Shown: positions 1 through 12,959, counted from the first letter of the stretch. The stretch is 64,000 bases of DNA from Pocillopora verrucosa (GCF_036669915.1 NC_089314.1:6781778-6845777); one strand, 5' to 3'. Made by a program: numbers and translations. The notes: generated from the letters alone by a model not told the origin.

Positions 1-820
1 AAACAAAATGACCGGACCCTTACATCATCACAAACCCCTTTCATTCGTGCTTCTTTTGTATTTCATTAAGTATTGAGGAAACGAAAATGGCCTTTACAGC
101 GTATGAAAGAGTTTTTGTTGCGATACAACTTGAATCATGTCCTACAGCTAAAGCGTTTGCCATCTTAGATTGTATTTTACGGTTTATCGAGGAATCGTTA
201 GGTCTGTTTAAGAAATTAAAAAAAAAAATGATACAGAGGCCTCGTGCAAATCTTCACCGTAATTGAAAGTGTCTCTTCAAGTGCATTCCAAAAGGAGCTT
301 TTAATATTGACAAACCAAAATAGTCCAAGATGAATTTAAGAGCAAGTTACATGGTTGGAATGCACCTCAAGAAAAACAATGTCAAAGTCAGAGAAAGAAG
401 CTTTTTTGTAGGACTGAAGGAAAAAAAACAAACGCCATAATTATTGTGCATGTCACTGGTAGATGATTCCCTTACCATCCGCAGAAACGTTTCTGACGTT
501 AGTTTGATAAAGCTTTTAGATCATGTTTTCAGTTTTTCAATAGAATTTTCTGCTTACTTTAGACAAGAATTAAGTTTGGCTTTTCTTCGAGGTAAGCTTA
601 AACCAGTCAGTTACCTTATTACTACTCCTTTACCCTTTCATTACATACCCTGCTGACTGAATGATCCCTTAAGGGAAAAATAGCTTTCCAACGCTTCAAT
701 AAAAAAGATAACCCCTCGCTCCGTTTAAGAACGCAAATGATAAAAGCTGTACAAAACTTTGCGCACGCGTAATTAACTCAAATGCGTGGGTTTCTTTGAC
801 ACAGCTGCAGGGTTTATATC
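1..820. other. No gene seen
   Basis: AT-rich sequence with short A and T runs. Open frames here are short, and the one at 444-656 opens only from a TTG. Nothing recognised. Confidence 0.5.
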
Positions 821-1030
821 TTAACCCGTTAAATCCCACAGGTAATTAACATGTAACTTCTCCCTATAATATACATACACTATTCAGCAAACAGGTAATA
901 AGAATGCCCAAACTTGTCAGGTAGAAGTTAATCTCTTGACCTAACACCAAATTCTTGTAACTAATTTAAAAGGAAATGTGTAGCAGTTAGAAGGGAGAAT
1001 TTACGATCAGCTCTTGATTTAAAGGGTTTA
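821..1030 (-). repeat. MITE-like repeat, family A (copy 1)
   Basis: About 210 bp ending in inverted TTAACCC-type termini (ttaacccgttaaatccc at the left, aaagggttta at the right). Read on the minus strand it lines up along its length with 41861-42067 and 61339-61550. Shared blocks include 'aatttggtgttag.tcaag', 'cctgtttgctg' and 'ggagaagttacatg'. It encodes nothing. Terminal inverted repeats and three scattered copies suggest a non-autonomous DNA transposon; no target-site duplication was established. Confidence 0.7.
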
Positions 1031-1174
1031 AGGAAAGTCACCCACCTATTGCCCAATAGTCTTTAAATGAACTGTCCTTTCAAGTTCACCGAATTTTTAA
1101 CCAGCTGCTTTGAGATGAAACGACTGGTTCCTTTTAGGCTGATCTAAGATTAACACATACATCGGCAACCGTTG

Positions 1175-2317
1175 TCAATAAACTTCCAAAGCAAGCATAT
1201 TCACTGAACCAGTTAGGCTATCACCGCTGTTGTTTGTTTTTTCGGCGAGTGTGACTGAAGTTGGGGTTCTGTCACATGTTCTGTCGCGTGTTTCAGAGAC
1301 GGAAGGAAATTTGAAAAAACGAAGATTCAGGCTGAGCCATTGTTGCCGTCGCGTTAAACCACGCCAGGCACGGCGATAATCTTGCTTACAAAACGCGCAT
1401 AGAATGGGATTTGCCATTGGGGGAATGAATCGGAGATAAAGGATTACGCATAAACCCCATCCTGGTACGATATAAAAGAAAGTCTCCAGAATGTGATCTT
1501 CAAGAATAAGAAGAAAAAACGGCAGCCAGCAACCGATGAATATTAGCATCATAAAAAATAAAATAAAGGTTCCACGTAAATCGTGAGCAATAGAGGGCAC
1601 TGGTTGGTCGAGATTTTTACGACGTCTACGAAAGGCGAAGATGTGTCGAAAAGAAACAAGTAAGATGCAGCTGTAAATGTAGAACATCAGCAGTAAAGGC
1701 AAAAAAAAGAACACTATGATCAGCAATAAAAGATAAATTTTGTCAATCTGAATTGTGTCTTCCTTGGGTTCTTTTAGGTCGTTGTTCCATTTGTACCAAG
1801 CAAACTGAATGGATGAAGACGCTAATGCCACTAACCAAATTACCGCTATCACGCATGTGGCACGGGTTTTTGTTGCGATTGAAGGGTATTTCATAGAATG
1901 TAAAATAATAAAGTAGCGGTCACAAGCAATGATAAAAAGATGACATACGGACGAAACAGCAGTGAATCGCCAAAGAAGCACGGATAGCGTACACTGTAAA
2001 AGGGAGGTGGTGACTGTACAGGACATGAAGACAGGAATTCCGATTAAACCAAACAATAGATCAGACAGAGTCAAGGAAAACAGGAACATATTACTCACTG
2101 TCCGTAAAGTTTCTTTCCAGATCGTCAAGACGATAACAACACAGTTGGCAGCCAAAATAGATATGAGAATCAAAATCAAGGGTGCGTGGATCGGCCAGTA
2201 GAAACCTTGAGCACAAACAGATCCCCCAAACACTTCCTGTTTGGCGCTAGAATTCGTCCCTTGACTCGTATTTGTATCAGACAGTAGTTCTCCTGCACTT
2301 GCGTTGCCAAAAGACAT
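1175..2317 (-). CDS. Class A (rhodopsin-family) G-protein-coupled receptor, orphan
   Basis: Single-exon receptor of 380 residues; the ATG at 2317 is the start. The N-terminus has no signal peptide but three N-glycosylation sequons (N5, N16, N22). Seven hydrophobic segments follow. Family landmarks are visible: N58 in TM1 (1.50), LSLTLSD with D86 in TM2 (2.50), C109 at the top of TM3, the D133-R134-Y135 motif, CWLPF in TM6 and NPILC in TM7. Position 3.32 is Trp116 rather than Asp, so it should not be called an amine receptor. The TM7 tyrosine of NPxxY is Cys, and the TM4-TM5 loop has no cysteine, so the usual TM3-ECL2 disulfide partner is missing. A basic third loop (FRRRRK) and a Ser/Thr-rich tail fit G-protein and arrestin coupling. 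Ligand unknown. Intronless receptors are common in cnidarians. No polyadenylation hexamer was seen nearby. Confidence 0.9.
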   Translation of the reverse strand: MSFGNASAGELLSDTNTSQGTNSSAKQEVFGGSVCAQGFYWPIHAPLILILISILAANCVVIVLTIWKETLRTVSNMFLFSLTLSDLLFGLIGIPVFMSCTVTTSLLQCTLSVLLWRFTAVSSVCHLFIIACDRYFIILHSMKYPSIATKTRATCVIAVIWLVALASSSIQFAWYKWNNDLKEPKEDTIQIDKIYLLLLIIVFFFLPLLLMFYIYSCILLVSFRHIFAFRRRRKNLDQPVPSIAHDLRGTFILFFMMLIFIGCWLPFFLLILEDHILETFFYIVPGWGLCVILYLRFIPPMANPILCAFCKQDYRRAWRGLTRRQQWLSLNLRFFKFPSVSETRDRTCDRTPTSVTLAEKTNNSGDSLTGSVNMLALEVY

Positions 2318-5300
2318 CTTTGCTACTCCTTACCAAGTATTGCCTTCGGCTCTGTGTGGATAATTCTCTTTTTTTTCTCAAACAACAGTTTTTAAAGCCC
2401 TGCGGCTTCTATGAATAATTGATTGGCCTCAGAAGTCAGGACACGTGAGATAAACACCCGAACTGGGGCCAAAACATACCATTTAGGTTGCAAATTCAAC
2501 TAAGTTTTTAGCTTGGTCCTTATGACAGAACAACAGTAGCATTTGGCTTCTCGGTAATAAGTTATTTTCAATCTTGGCCCGGAGGCAGAAGGAAATCATC
2601 AACTCCAGCCCAGCAGTGTTCTGTTTATATTATCTTGCTAAACCCAGCAAATGAGATGTTGAAAACCATTTAATTTTCAACACGGATTTGGTTTATTTTG
2701 CCACTCACTGACCGATATTGAAATTGCTGAGAGCTTTTTGAAAAGAATTCCAATGAATTTTAATAATATGATAAAAAAATTTTTTCCTCCTTGCATTAGG
2801 ACTATTTTGTGAAATGAAAACCTGGCATGACGTATGCAAATAATCAAGAAGTTCTTTTTTTCTTATATCATTTTATTTCTCAGTTCAAAATGATCTTAAG
2901 AATCAATATCTTTTAATTCAAATTTCATCTAAAGAGTCACGCGTAAAAATAACTGAAAAAGAGTGTTGTAAAGCATGATAAATAGGAAGAACGTCGATGT
3001 TTCAGTCCACAGTTTTTGGTTGAAATTCGAGGAAATTAATCTTGCCTTCTTTTAACAGCAGAGCAGGCCTCTACCGTGACCAATCAATCTGCCTTTCCAA
3101 TTTGCCGGATATTTTTTAATATTTCAACTAGCAGCGCTATCTTGATATTGAAACCCGACAGCGCAGTGAAGAAACAATTATTAATTGACGATATTTCGCT
3201 GCTATCACATTTATGAAATGTGCCATAAAGCACGGAAAGACCAAAAACCTTGTTTAAAAAGAAAAAAAAAGGCGTTCTAATCTAATATGCAGAATGTTTT
3301 GTTTTGTTTGAAATTGCTCTACATTTCCCGTCTTTAATTCTCTTCAGAAAATAAAACATGTAGATAGGTGTATTGAAGACAACAAAGCTTCAAAAGCTTA
3401 TCGCTACTTCATTATAAACACGTCCTCTTCTGATTGACATTTGTATTTTTTTCATCAAAAATACCACCAGTAGTTTAGACATACTTTTTCGCAGTGGTTT
3501 AAAAGTTTCCTTCCCCTTTTGTGTATATCTCCTGTATTGATTTGACAAATTTAGAAACAGCCTTCCGAAATACTTAATCAGGAAAAAACATCACCGATGA
3601 CAGATGAAACCTAATCATCAACTTTCGGCTTAGCTTTTAAGATTATTTTCGATGAAAAAACTAATTGTGTCGAGATAGACAACAGTAATTCATATCCCAT
3701 TTTGAAAATCAATCTTAAATGCAATAAACCACACTTGCGTATGAAACCATATAAAATGACACGTACGAAAAATTAAAAGCTAGACAAATTTTCTTGCAAT
3801 ATGGGAGCAGGTGATGAAGGCAAACCATTCTCTTTAATAATAAAATCTGTTCCTTTCTTCTAAAGCGGTCTTAATTCTTTAAGGACCCTCTATTGGCAAG
3901 ATTAGATTGTATTCTGTCAGCTTTTACAAAAAATACAGTTCCGGTGGAACAAAAGTTCAAAAATTGCAATTAGATATTCTGGAAAATAAAAGTGCATTTT
4001 CTATATTCAGTTATTACAACAAAAACAATCGTGGACCCAGGTTTCTTCTCTGCGAAATACTCTATGGACTGAACTACATCTACAGAAGAAGCTCGATTCA
4101 TAAGGAACAAAGAGAGAGGAATCAATGATGCAATCGCTTATTTTTAGGGTATTATATGTTTTCATGGTTCTTTTCGGAGTATTCTTTGGTCTCTCAAATC
4201 CTTCTTATTCAATGGCTCCTCGTGGAGCTCCAATACTTTCTCTTTTTTTGTGAGCCAGGTAAAAGGCTATAACAACTGACAGACTACTCGGAGCACTATC
4301 AGTTCAAGTCCCGAATGTATTACTGCGGTATTTGTTCAACGGATCGTTGCAGCTTTCGTGGTGGACACAAACAAAGAAATATATAACGCTTGATCACCCT
4401 TCCCATTTCAGCTTATTGAATGTCTCTCCTGGCCTGGTCTAGTGATGGGGTTGTGATACTTTGGGGTTCGGTCGCGACTGCACTCAAAGTGTGATTAAAA
4501 CGGATCACCATGAGAGATCGTTAAGGAACATAGCTTAACATTTGTAAAGCTTCCTCACGGTTTTTCGTAGTCCTTGTTTTTCATATCTTTTTTCTCGATT
4601 CCACTAGCCTCATAAGTATGAGGGCTTTTTTTGTCGTACCACAAGCATTCTTTGATTGATACGTATAATATGTTCTACCGCATGACCTAATTTTTTTAGG
4701 GGAGCAGAGAGTTTTATGCCCCTCTGATTCAAAACCAAGTCCAATCTGTTTTGCCCAGACTCGGACTTGAGCTCTCGGCTTTTTTTGGTATACCAGTGTT
4801 TTCGGCATCCCTGAGCCCGAATCGCTGATGTTTTATTACCCTCTTCGATACCGTTGTGCTTCTACAAGGATTTTGAAGACATGATAAATTGCATGCAATA
4901 GCAATGAAATGGATTGGCAGGACTGCTACACTTCCCACAGAGTGGTCAGGTACTGTTGTGGATATCTTTTAAGAAATTGAGAGCTGCTATATAGTTGCCC
5001 CCTGTCATATAATACTTGCTGTTCAACAATGTATTTTTTTACTTTCTCTACCTTTATTTAATTGTACAATCTAATACTGACAATTGCTGTTATTAAGAGA
5101 AGCACGCTTGAAGGCAAAGGGTTAAATCACTAACTATAGATGTGATCTACATCTAAACATAGCTTTTCACTAGGAAACAGAATAAATATAATTACTTTTA
5201 ATGAGTTAACAAAAGAAGAAAATTCCTGATGAATAATTATTTCCTTTAAGGTTTCTGCTCTTGCTCTTTAAGAAAGTTTCCATTGTGATTTATTTCTCTA

Positions 5301-5430
5301 ATTAATTCTTGTTGTAATTTCTTATCATACTATATGAAATGATGATGCATAAATCACAGAGAAGGTACCCTGAAAGCCTTTTCTATAATTGTTGACTAGT
5401 GCACTTCATTCAAGAATTGCCACCTTTTCT
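2318..5430. other. Intergenic, no gene seen
   Basis: Upstream of the GPCR start. AT-rich, no recognisable exon, RNA gene or repeat. Open frames (for example 3907-4128 and 4581-4938) are short, lack domain features and several open from non-ATG codons. Confidence 0.45.
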
Positions 5431-6200
5431 GCTGCATGTAATGAACAATGTTTTTTATAGCTATCATACAAGTTACTGCACAGTAATGTGAACTAGAGGA
5501 AGAGGAAAAGATCAGATTGGGAAGGAGAGGACGATAACCACATTCCAATTAATCTGGGTATCCTTTTCAATGTGCCTGCCATGTTCATGGCAGATCCAAT
5601 TTTTATGATGAACATTGCCTTAACTTAATTTGTAGAGTAGGGGACGATAATGTGAACCAAATAAAAGAGATGTGTTGTGTTTCTACCTGAGGAAGGGATA
5701 GCCAAAACCTTAGTAAAGTGGGTATCCCTTTCACTGTGGTTTCTTAATTTCTGGTCAATGAGTCAGTTTTGTATTCTTTAATTATCATTTCACCCTTTGT
5801 TTTACATTGTCTATTTTTTGTATAAATAGAAATATGCTGCAAACTGGGGAAATGGAATTGTTTTTACCCACCTTCAGCTAAAAAAAGGAGGGATAACCAA
5901 ATCCTCACAATTATATAAACCAAATTATTGTATTCAATTCTGGACCTCAAATATAAGGGGACAACCAAATGTTAAGTGAAAGGGGCATTCCTTCATAAGT
6001 TCAGTAACTGTTGAATCTCTAAATTCTCATGACATTATTGTTTTTCATCATCATTAATGGCAAAAGATCAGTGTCATGCAAACTAAGAAGATGGAAATTA
6101 TTTCTTGTCCACCTTGAGCTTAAAAGAGGAGGGGAAACTCAATTAATCTTTAGTCATATGGATATTCCTTCATATAAGACTGCCCTACTGGTATCACAAT
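5430..6200. repeat. Degenerate repeat cluster with GGATAACCAAA-type blocks
   Basis: Diverged blocks recur: 'agggatagccaaaacctta' near 5693, 'gggataaccaaatcctca' near 5889, 'ggggacaaccaaatg' near 5957, 'aggggaaactcaatta' near 6131. A clearer pair of units starts with 'ctgcaaact' (5837) and 'atgcaaact' (6076), about 239 bp apart, each followed by a 'ccacctt.agct' block. Related words occur at 6916-7126 and 7779-7912, so this may be a pile-up of old copies of one element. Confidence 0.45.
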
Positions 6201-6639
6201 ATTATAACTTGGACCTGCTTCATTTAGTTGTATTAGATGGTTGACATAAATCTTTGAAAGGTTACCCACATCACTAAGTACTTGGTATCTTCAATTAGGG
6301 AAGCAATCATATTCTTTTCTCCCAATTTATATGACTGTGATCTGTGGCAATTAAAAAGCATTAGCAACAATTAGTGCTCAAAGACTGTTGACCAAATTTC
6401 ATTTGGTACCAATTCAACAGCAACCAATAACAAAACAAATGCCTTCGTATATTTTTTATGTTAGTTTAAAATCATAATGTTTGAAATTTCTTTCTATTAT
6501 TTTTTATCATTATTACTCTCATACCATCTTAAAATTGTAATATTTACTTGATACATATTTTTGTCATTTTATACTGTTACATAGTAGTTCCACATCAGCA
6601 TTTTGCTGCCATCTTACAACCGGCTTTATCAAATAAAGA

Positions 6640-6676
6640 ATGTATGTACATATGTATGCATGTATGTATGTATGTA
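6640..6676. repeat. (ATGT)n microsatellite
   Basis: Tetranucleotide TATG/TGTA run with one TGCA interruption. Simple repeat. Confidence 0.8.
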
Positions 6677-6915
6677 AATAAGCTCAAAAGTGGAGAAGCT
6701 GTTGACCAAGAACTTAGAAGAACACCAAAACAATCATGCCCTAAATCAAAGAAGTAGAAATATTTCTTTTTTCCCTTAGGCCAAACTGAAGAAAGGATAC
6801 TTGTCAGCCTCTCAGGGTTATGTTTGTCATTTGGTCAAAGAATTTCTAATCAAACCCAAGTAACCGTGATAACTTGCAAGTACTCCTTGAAAATAGATTC
6901 TCAAAAATAATGGGA

Positions 6916-7126
6916 TGGAACACCATATTAAAGGTTTTTGGGTATCCTAGTCAATATGAGGTGCGGGATAGACCAGAGATAACCTCTTTAATTCATTTTC
7001 CATGGCTTTAATGTAAAATCTTGTTTAAAAATGGATAAAAATGTCAATAACAATGATAAAGCATTTGCAGTAGGTGTTTCAATCAATAAACTAGGATATC
7101 CAAAACCTTATTTATATGGTGTTCCA
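6916..7126. repeat. MITE with 35-36 bp terminal inverted repeats
   Basis: The left end (6916-6950, tggaacaccatatta... to ...gggtatcctag) is the inverted complement of the right end (7091-7126), with a few mismatches and one indel. The total length is about 211 bp and there is no coding capacity. The inner part is AT-rich. No clear target-site duplication. The end words (ggatatccaaaacctta) resemble the blocks at 5430-6200. Confidence 0.65.
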
Positions 7127-7130
7127 TTCG

Positions 7131-7350
7131 GTTTTTTTTTTTTTTGAGGATCTATTTGTAAGGAGTCCTCGCAAGTTGCTTGCCAAGATACTTGTCCTGC
7201 CAAGGTACTTGTCTTGGGTGGGGGGGGGGGGGTTGTCGCTTGCCCTGCCGGCTTTTCTTCCTTCTACGATTCCTTTTCTTTTTTTTACCCAAAATAAGGA
7301 AGGGGGGGCCCGGGCCCCTCCCCTTGATCCGCCACTGACTTGTCCAAACT
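7131..7350. repeat. Fragment of dispersed repeat with poly-T, poly-G and GGGCCCGGGCCC tract
   Basis: Contains T14, G14 and a 'ggggggcccgggcccc' block followed by 'gatccgccactg'. That 3' wording is typical of dispersed elements in invertebrate genomes (from memory, unchecked). Both-strand open frames here are low-complexity artefacts. Confidence 0.35.
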
Positions 7351-7778
7351 CGTAGTAAATTTCTGATTATATTGCAAAGGTCACTAAAGCCAGAGGAAAT
7401 TTTCCCACACACACGCACACATTTAAACAAGTCAGACAGTTATGATTACTTTCAGACTCAAAGCTCATCGCAAAGGACAAGGTTTCTGTCCCTTTCTTAA
7501 ACGCAAAATCCCAACAAGTGAAAAAGATCCTCCTTCCGTACGTGTCTTAAATCGATCGGCTGAACTCTCTACATGCGAAGCAACTCACTTGAAACTGTTG
7601 ACTGATCGCTCTTTCCAAGATGCTTTACAACAACAGAACACTTCTCTCCACCAAACACAATCCCAAGTGCGAGAATTAACTTTAAATGATAATTTTCTGA
7701 CGTCTTAAAGTAATTATGGTTTTTCCCACGACAAATAAAAGACTAATTTCACGTTACTTGCCTCAGTCTCTCATTTGA

Positions 7779-7912
7779 TCCACTTTTCCCTAGAGGGGAT
7801 GACAAGGCCATGTTACTTGCCCCAGTCTGCTGTCCAGATGACTTTTTACGTTTTGGGGATCCCTAGAGGGGATAACCAAAGCACTGGTGACTTAGGTACT
7901 GGACACCCCAAA
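7779..7912. repeat. Two short repeated blocks (ctagaggggat.accaa)
   Basis: 'ccctagaggggatgacaagg' (near 7788) and 'ccctagaggggataaccaaa' (near 7860) recur about 72 bp apart. The word also resembles the 5430-6200 cluster. Not coding. Confidence 0.4.
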
Positions 7913-8023
7913 AACTGTGACAGTGCACATCATGTGTTGATCATAATTTTATTCAGTAAGTATTTTGGAAAATTGTTCCGTCTTAGGCAACACGGACAAA
8001 CTTATGGCTGACATTCACAGCTC

Positions 8024-8162
8024 TGACGAAGGGCTGACGCTCGAAACTTCAGCCTTTAAACTCTCTACGGTGGCTAATTTACGTTTTCAACTCGGTTAAT
8101 AACACTAAATTACCCTCCCACTGACGCAGCACCACAGTTTCTTCCGAAACTCACCCCCTTTA
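8024..8162 (+). repeat. Dispersed repeat, family D (copy 1, single arm)
   Basis: Matches the arm of the 38.0 kb foldback: 'gctctgacgaagggct.acgctcgaaac', 'acggtggctaatttacgttttcaac', 'aacactaaattacc'. It then continues into a block (8117-8162) that is the complement of the stretch at 37951-38000 (aaactgtggtgctg...gtgggag). So the family is a single-armed unit of about 140-150 bp, and the 38 kb copy has a second inverted arm. Confidence 0.75.
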
Positions 8163-8579
8163 TCCTTTTGACATTCACAGAGTCGTCTTTTGAGCTTTGA
8201 GATTCCTCCAGGTTTTGGTTGCGTGCAATTGCGATCAAGCATAGTATATAGGATTATAGAATTGTCCGATTCGAAAACAATTTGACCTCGAGATGTAGCC
8301 ACCTTTGATAGGGTGTCAAACAAAGCAGATTATCCTTTGGAAAAAGGCCAAATGTGACGCAGGAAAAATTTCACGCGAACACCGCAAGGGCGTTTCCGAG
8401 GAATGTTTGACTATGTTTGTTCGATCGATTCCAAATTTTTATCTCATCTTAGACTGGAACTTACAGAAAGCTGTCCTTTCTGTCCTGAGCATATTCTTTT
8501 GAAATCCCAACACTGATGGAGGCTTAAATGTCGAGGTAATTAGGCTTTCTTTTAAGGTCTTATTTTAAGATCAAATAGG

Positions 8580-8604
8580 GAGACCACATGTTTGATGTGG
8601 TCTC
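8580..8604. other. Short perfect hairpin
   Basis: A 10-bp stem (gagaccacat / atgtggtctc) with a 5-nt loop. No gene is nearby, so a terminator or small RNA role cannot be supported. Confidence 0.4.
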
Positions 8605-11600
8605 TTGGAAGGATTTCACTTTGCTTTAAAAATATATGGAAAACAGTTTTCAAAGAAGCTTCACTTATTAAGCTTACATTGAAATAAATTCCACTTTGAT
8701 TTATGTGAAAAAGGGAGGTAAAAACTCGATATGAAAAGCAACAATCCAGCTGGAGTAAATTCGTTGCGAAGGTTACAGTTTTCTAGCTGTAGTTGAAGAG
8801 TCCGTCTCTTTGTCTTGTTCAAATTCTGATCTTCATCCACATGTAGATGGTCTTCTGTAAAAAATTACAACAACAATTAGAGGCAGCAGTGTTTGAGCCA
8901 AAAATATCTTCACAGTCAACATATGTGAGTTAAATATCCAGAAATGCATCAGTTGCCAAAAAATGTTGGCACACAGATAACATTTTTCAAAACTAGTTTC
9001 AAGTGATAGAATTTACAAACGAATAAAATGTTCTTACTCTCTAAGGGGAAACACTGACAGGGAATAAGGATATCGAAAGGACTTCGAGATGACAAGCTAG
9101 CTGAGCCTTTTGTCTCCGGTGAGTTGAATGGGCAGAAAAGTCCTAGACTACCAACAATAGCGATACTGTTTTGAACAAAAAAAACATACGGAGATGGAGG
9201 AGGACATTCTCATCGAGAATGTTGTTTATATAGGAGTCGTTTGTTGTGACTTTTCTTTATAAACGTCCTTCAAATAACAGCTAAGTCCAATCTTCTGCTA
9301 ACGGATAACTCTGAACTACATGTCATATAGAGTTTGATTCCATATTTTGGATTGCAGAGGACTTTGTTTAAAAATCTCAATCACCAGTGGTGCTATCATT
9401 ACGGTGCCTTCGTGTGTCGAACTTTTGGCAAACATGTACACAGTCAAGATTTTTAAATTGCCAAGGTGAGCCAAATATAGCAATTAACAAAACAATGCTA
9501 AAACTGCATGACAACAAAATCGCAAGGATTTTACATCATTTATTTCATCTCCATCGTGAGACCTACGACATGCCAAAGATCATATTGATAATCTCCTTCC
9601 CTGGCTCACATTATTTTCCCCTCTTGTTATCCATGTTTGGGGAACATGAATATATTAATGGTGAGAACACTCTCTTTCCACCCCTTTTGACCTGGCTTTC
9701 ATGCAAGTTTAGTTTGTTGTACCTTCTTGTCCTGGCTCCCTGGGTATTATTTTTCTCCGAGTTCTCCGGTTTCCCCTCCCCCATATAAACCCTCTCTACA
9801 AAAACCAACAGGTATTGACTTAAAAAATGTCTTTTAATAAATGTGATTTTTTCTTTTTCTATAGAATTAGCTGCGTTAATTACTTATGGGGTGTTACCCA
9901 ACCAAACGCAACGCCGGTACACGTCAAGACTCTAACTTTGTAGATGACAGAAGATTCAAGTTCAAGTCCAAATACCATCACGCAAGTTTCATAGCTTGAG
10001 AAATAGTTAAACTATGCAAAAAACCGTTGAAATGCGTGCTCTTTGATAAACGACGAGAGGGTAACTTCAAGCGACTATGAGCACGCCATCAATTATCCAC
10101 TCGCTTGATTTCTCATGTGACGTTTCAGTTCCTCCACGCTGTACTAAAAGAAATTAAATATATGCTTTTTTTGCTGGAATTTGACCTCCATTTGAAGTTT
10201 TAAATTAAGTTACAGTTGTCTCTTTTAAAAAATGAAACGAATCTCGTCCGAGGTCCGGGAGGAGTTTCCATCTCATAAGTTAAGGTGATTTGATACAGCA
10301 TCAGATATCGAATTTACTTAAATAAAATGCTTTTATCCTCTTGTTATCGATACTCTCATGCATCGTTTATCTCTTTCTCTTGGATGATAAACATTCTTGG
10401 ATAGTTTCCGCACCGAGATGAATTCTGTGGATCAGCATTTTTCATAACGAAACACTGCTGCTTGCCAGTTTCTGTTCGTTCTCTATCAACAATAGAAATA
10501 TCTATTGGATCAGGTCCAAATGCCCTTTTTTCCCAATCATTATTTTTTTTTAATACCCAATACAAGTCCAACTCGTATATCTTTTCTTTCTAATCAAAAA
10601 GTGCAAAACTTAAAAATACTTTTAAAAAATTCTTGCTCTGTTTTTCGTACCCTCAACTCACAGTTCTGTTATATTGTGACCAAATGGGCTGACCTCTATG
10701 TCTGAAATTCTCTGACCTCGGCATCCAGTAATCTTATAATATATTAAATTTTGCCAAAGTCAATTAGCAGATTCGAACAATGCTAAATTATTTACACATT
10801 GCTACCGGTAAGTGGGTGCTACTCTGTTAGCTTTGTTTTTTTGATATGTTTAGCGTGCGTGCCGTAAAAATATTTGCTTCCTAACGTTTAAGATCAATGC
10901 CATTGAATTTTCCTGCCATTTTATAGGGTTAAGTCTATTCCCCTTTCAATGCTGCAACACGCTGTAGTCTTAGGTTTCTTCTAGAGTCCCTTTTTAGCGT
11001 ATCATTTCCCTTATTTATGTCTTGTAAAGAGAGATGTATTTTGCAAAAACAGCCCAGTTTTGTTGAACGTTGTGGCTGTTCCTCGTGACTTATCGCGATT
11101 TCACACCAAATCTGAGAAAAATTATTCTGTCTTAATGTCTTCATTTAAATGGCTACACGTTAGAAGATTACCCCTTATCTGCCGTGTTTTGAAAGTAATC
11201 ATCGTGTCAATCAAAATTGGCAGGAACATTGCCCATGAAATGTCCGGTGTAGACGCATTTGGGAATGTATCTTTATCATGCTTAGGTTTGGTTTGAGATC
11301 TGTGGTCAACTCGGGTCGCAGTTGATTGTGCATTCTGATAAAATGACTGATTTTTTGACAGCCTGAGCGGAAAAGATCATCAGAGTCAAGTAGGGATAAA
11401 TTTGTATACAACTGATCTTTTCTGTATGCCGGTGCTTGAAGTAGGGTATCCATGAAGATGAGAATGGTTTTGTTGATGAATGAATAACTTGAAACACCTG
11501 CATTTGAAACATGCGAGACCTTTCCTGCGCGTGAATAACCGGAGAAACACGGATACTTTCATTGCTCATTGAGTGCTTTTGGGACTCTAGGTAAGCAGGG

Positions 11601-12959
11601 GAATGATTAGAAATCACCATATTTGCGTCTCTTTTGCCTCTTCAAATTTAATTTAATTAAAGAACTGGTCTTAAGAGTAACATTCGATTTTATTTCTCGA
11701 AATTTTAAGTGCTATTTGAGGGACCCAAAGGAAGCTTCCGTAGCTGAAAATGTTTAAAGTTTAAGAAAGGGGTAGGTATTGTTACATCCAAACAACAGTT
11801 GATTAGCACTTTAAGTTTTCCGTTTTTTTCCCTTTTAACGCCGTTTTTTTTTTTCGCTCATGTGGAATGTGTGGGAGCAAAAGTTTTGCGCAATCTATTC
11901 GTATTAGTATTTAAAATAAGAATTGATTATTTCCTGTAGTTTTTAGTAGTTACTTTTACGCCGCTCGTGGATGCAGTAATTTGTAATCACAGCCGGTTAA
12001 AGTCGTGTCCAGTGCGATTAAAGTAACTCAGCAACCAATGTGTTATTCGTTAAGTCCATTATTTCCTTTTTCGCTGTGTTTTAAATTTTATGTTTGAAAA
12101 CGTCTGTTTTATTCAAACTGCTTGAATAATTAATCGTTTCACAGAGTCGTTACCAGTGCAGAAGATCAAATTTGCAAATTTTAATTGTTGGAGGTTCAAA
12201 AAGAGCACAGGCTTATTTTCAATAACATTGCTGATCGACTTTTGAAGGACTGTGTGTACACCAACCGAATTCAAATGCTTATATAACCCAAAGCTTTCTT
12301 CTTTGTGAATTGACAGATTCTATAAGTAACAGTCACGCTTGCTTTCTGTTTATCTGTTTTTTTTTCCCATAAGTTGACCACAAGTTACGAAAATCGAAAG
12401 TCACATAAATCGCGTCTGTCAACAACTCGAAATTCCATCACAGTAAACATAGCCGCACTGGACTTTAGAATGCACATGTTCCCTTGACCGGTTCGACTGA
12501 TAAGATACATTTTTAACACCTCAAGAAAATTGGTTAGCTTAGTGAATAACTCATTGAGGATCTTGTTGAATTTACAGGCAGGCCACCGAATTGGGTGCGA
12601 CTGGCATGGCAGACCTATCGCAATAAAAAGGAATGTATGAGGGTTGCGAATTAATGACTGAAAAGTAAAATAAACACTATCTTTGTCTAGAAAACCTCGA
12701 TAAAGCGAAACGAAGCATTAGAGCATTGAAGTGTAGCAAGTTTTTGCTTCCGCTAGGCGTTTAAAACGTACAATTTTACGGAATCGTTCTGGACTGCTTG
12801 TTTACTGTATGGAATATGAGACAAGACTTGTGTTAAATGGTAGTTCAGTCTGATATTTTCTCGAATGACTAGTCACGATGGTTGACCTAAGGCACAAATT
12901 AACTAAGCGAACCACCGTTTGAGCTTAAAAAGTCTGTTTTGATGGAGCAGTAATTTTAA
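8605..12959. other. Intergenic, no gene seen
   Basis: No recognisable exon, RNA gene or repeat. The longest open frame (9387-9788, plus) opens from a GTG, has no family features and overlaps a reverse-strand frame. It reads as chance. Confidence 0.4.

Noticed and set aside
7116..7430. Open frames on both strands around poly-T, poly-G and GC tracts
   Set aside because: Low-complexity translations (FFFF, GGGG, PPPP) of a repeat fragment.
9387..9788. 133-codon plus-strand open frame
   Set aside because: Opens from GTG, overlaps a reverse-strand frame, no domain or signal features.
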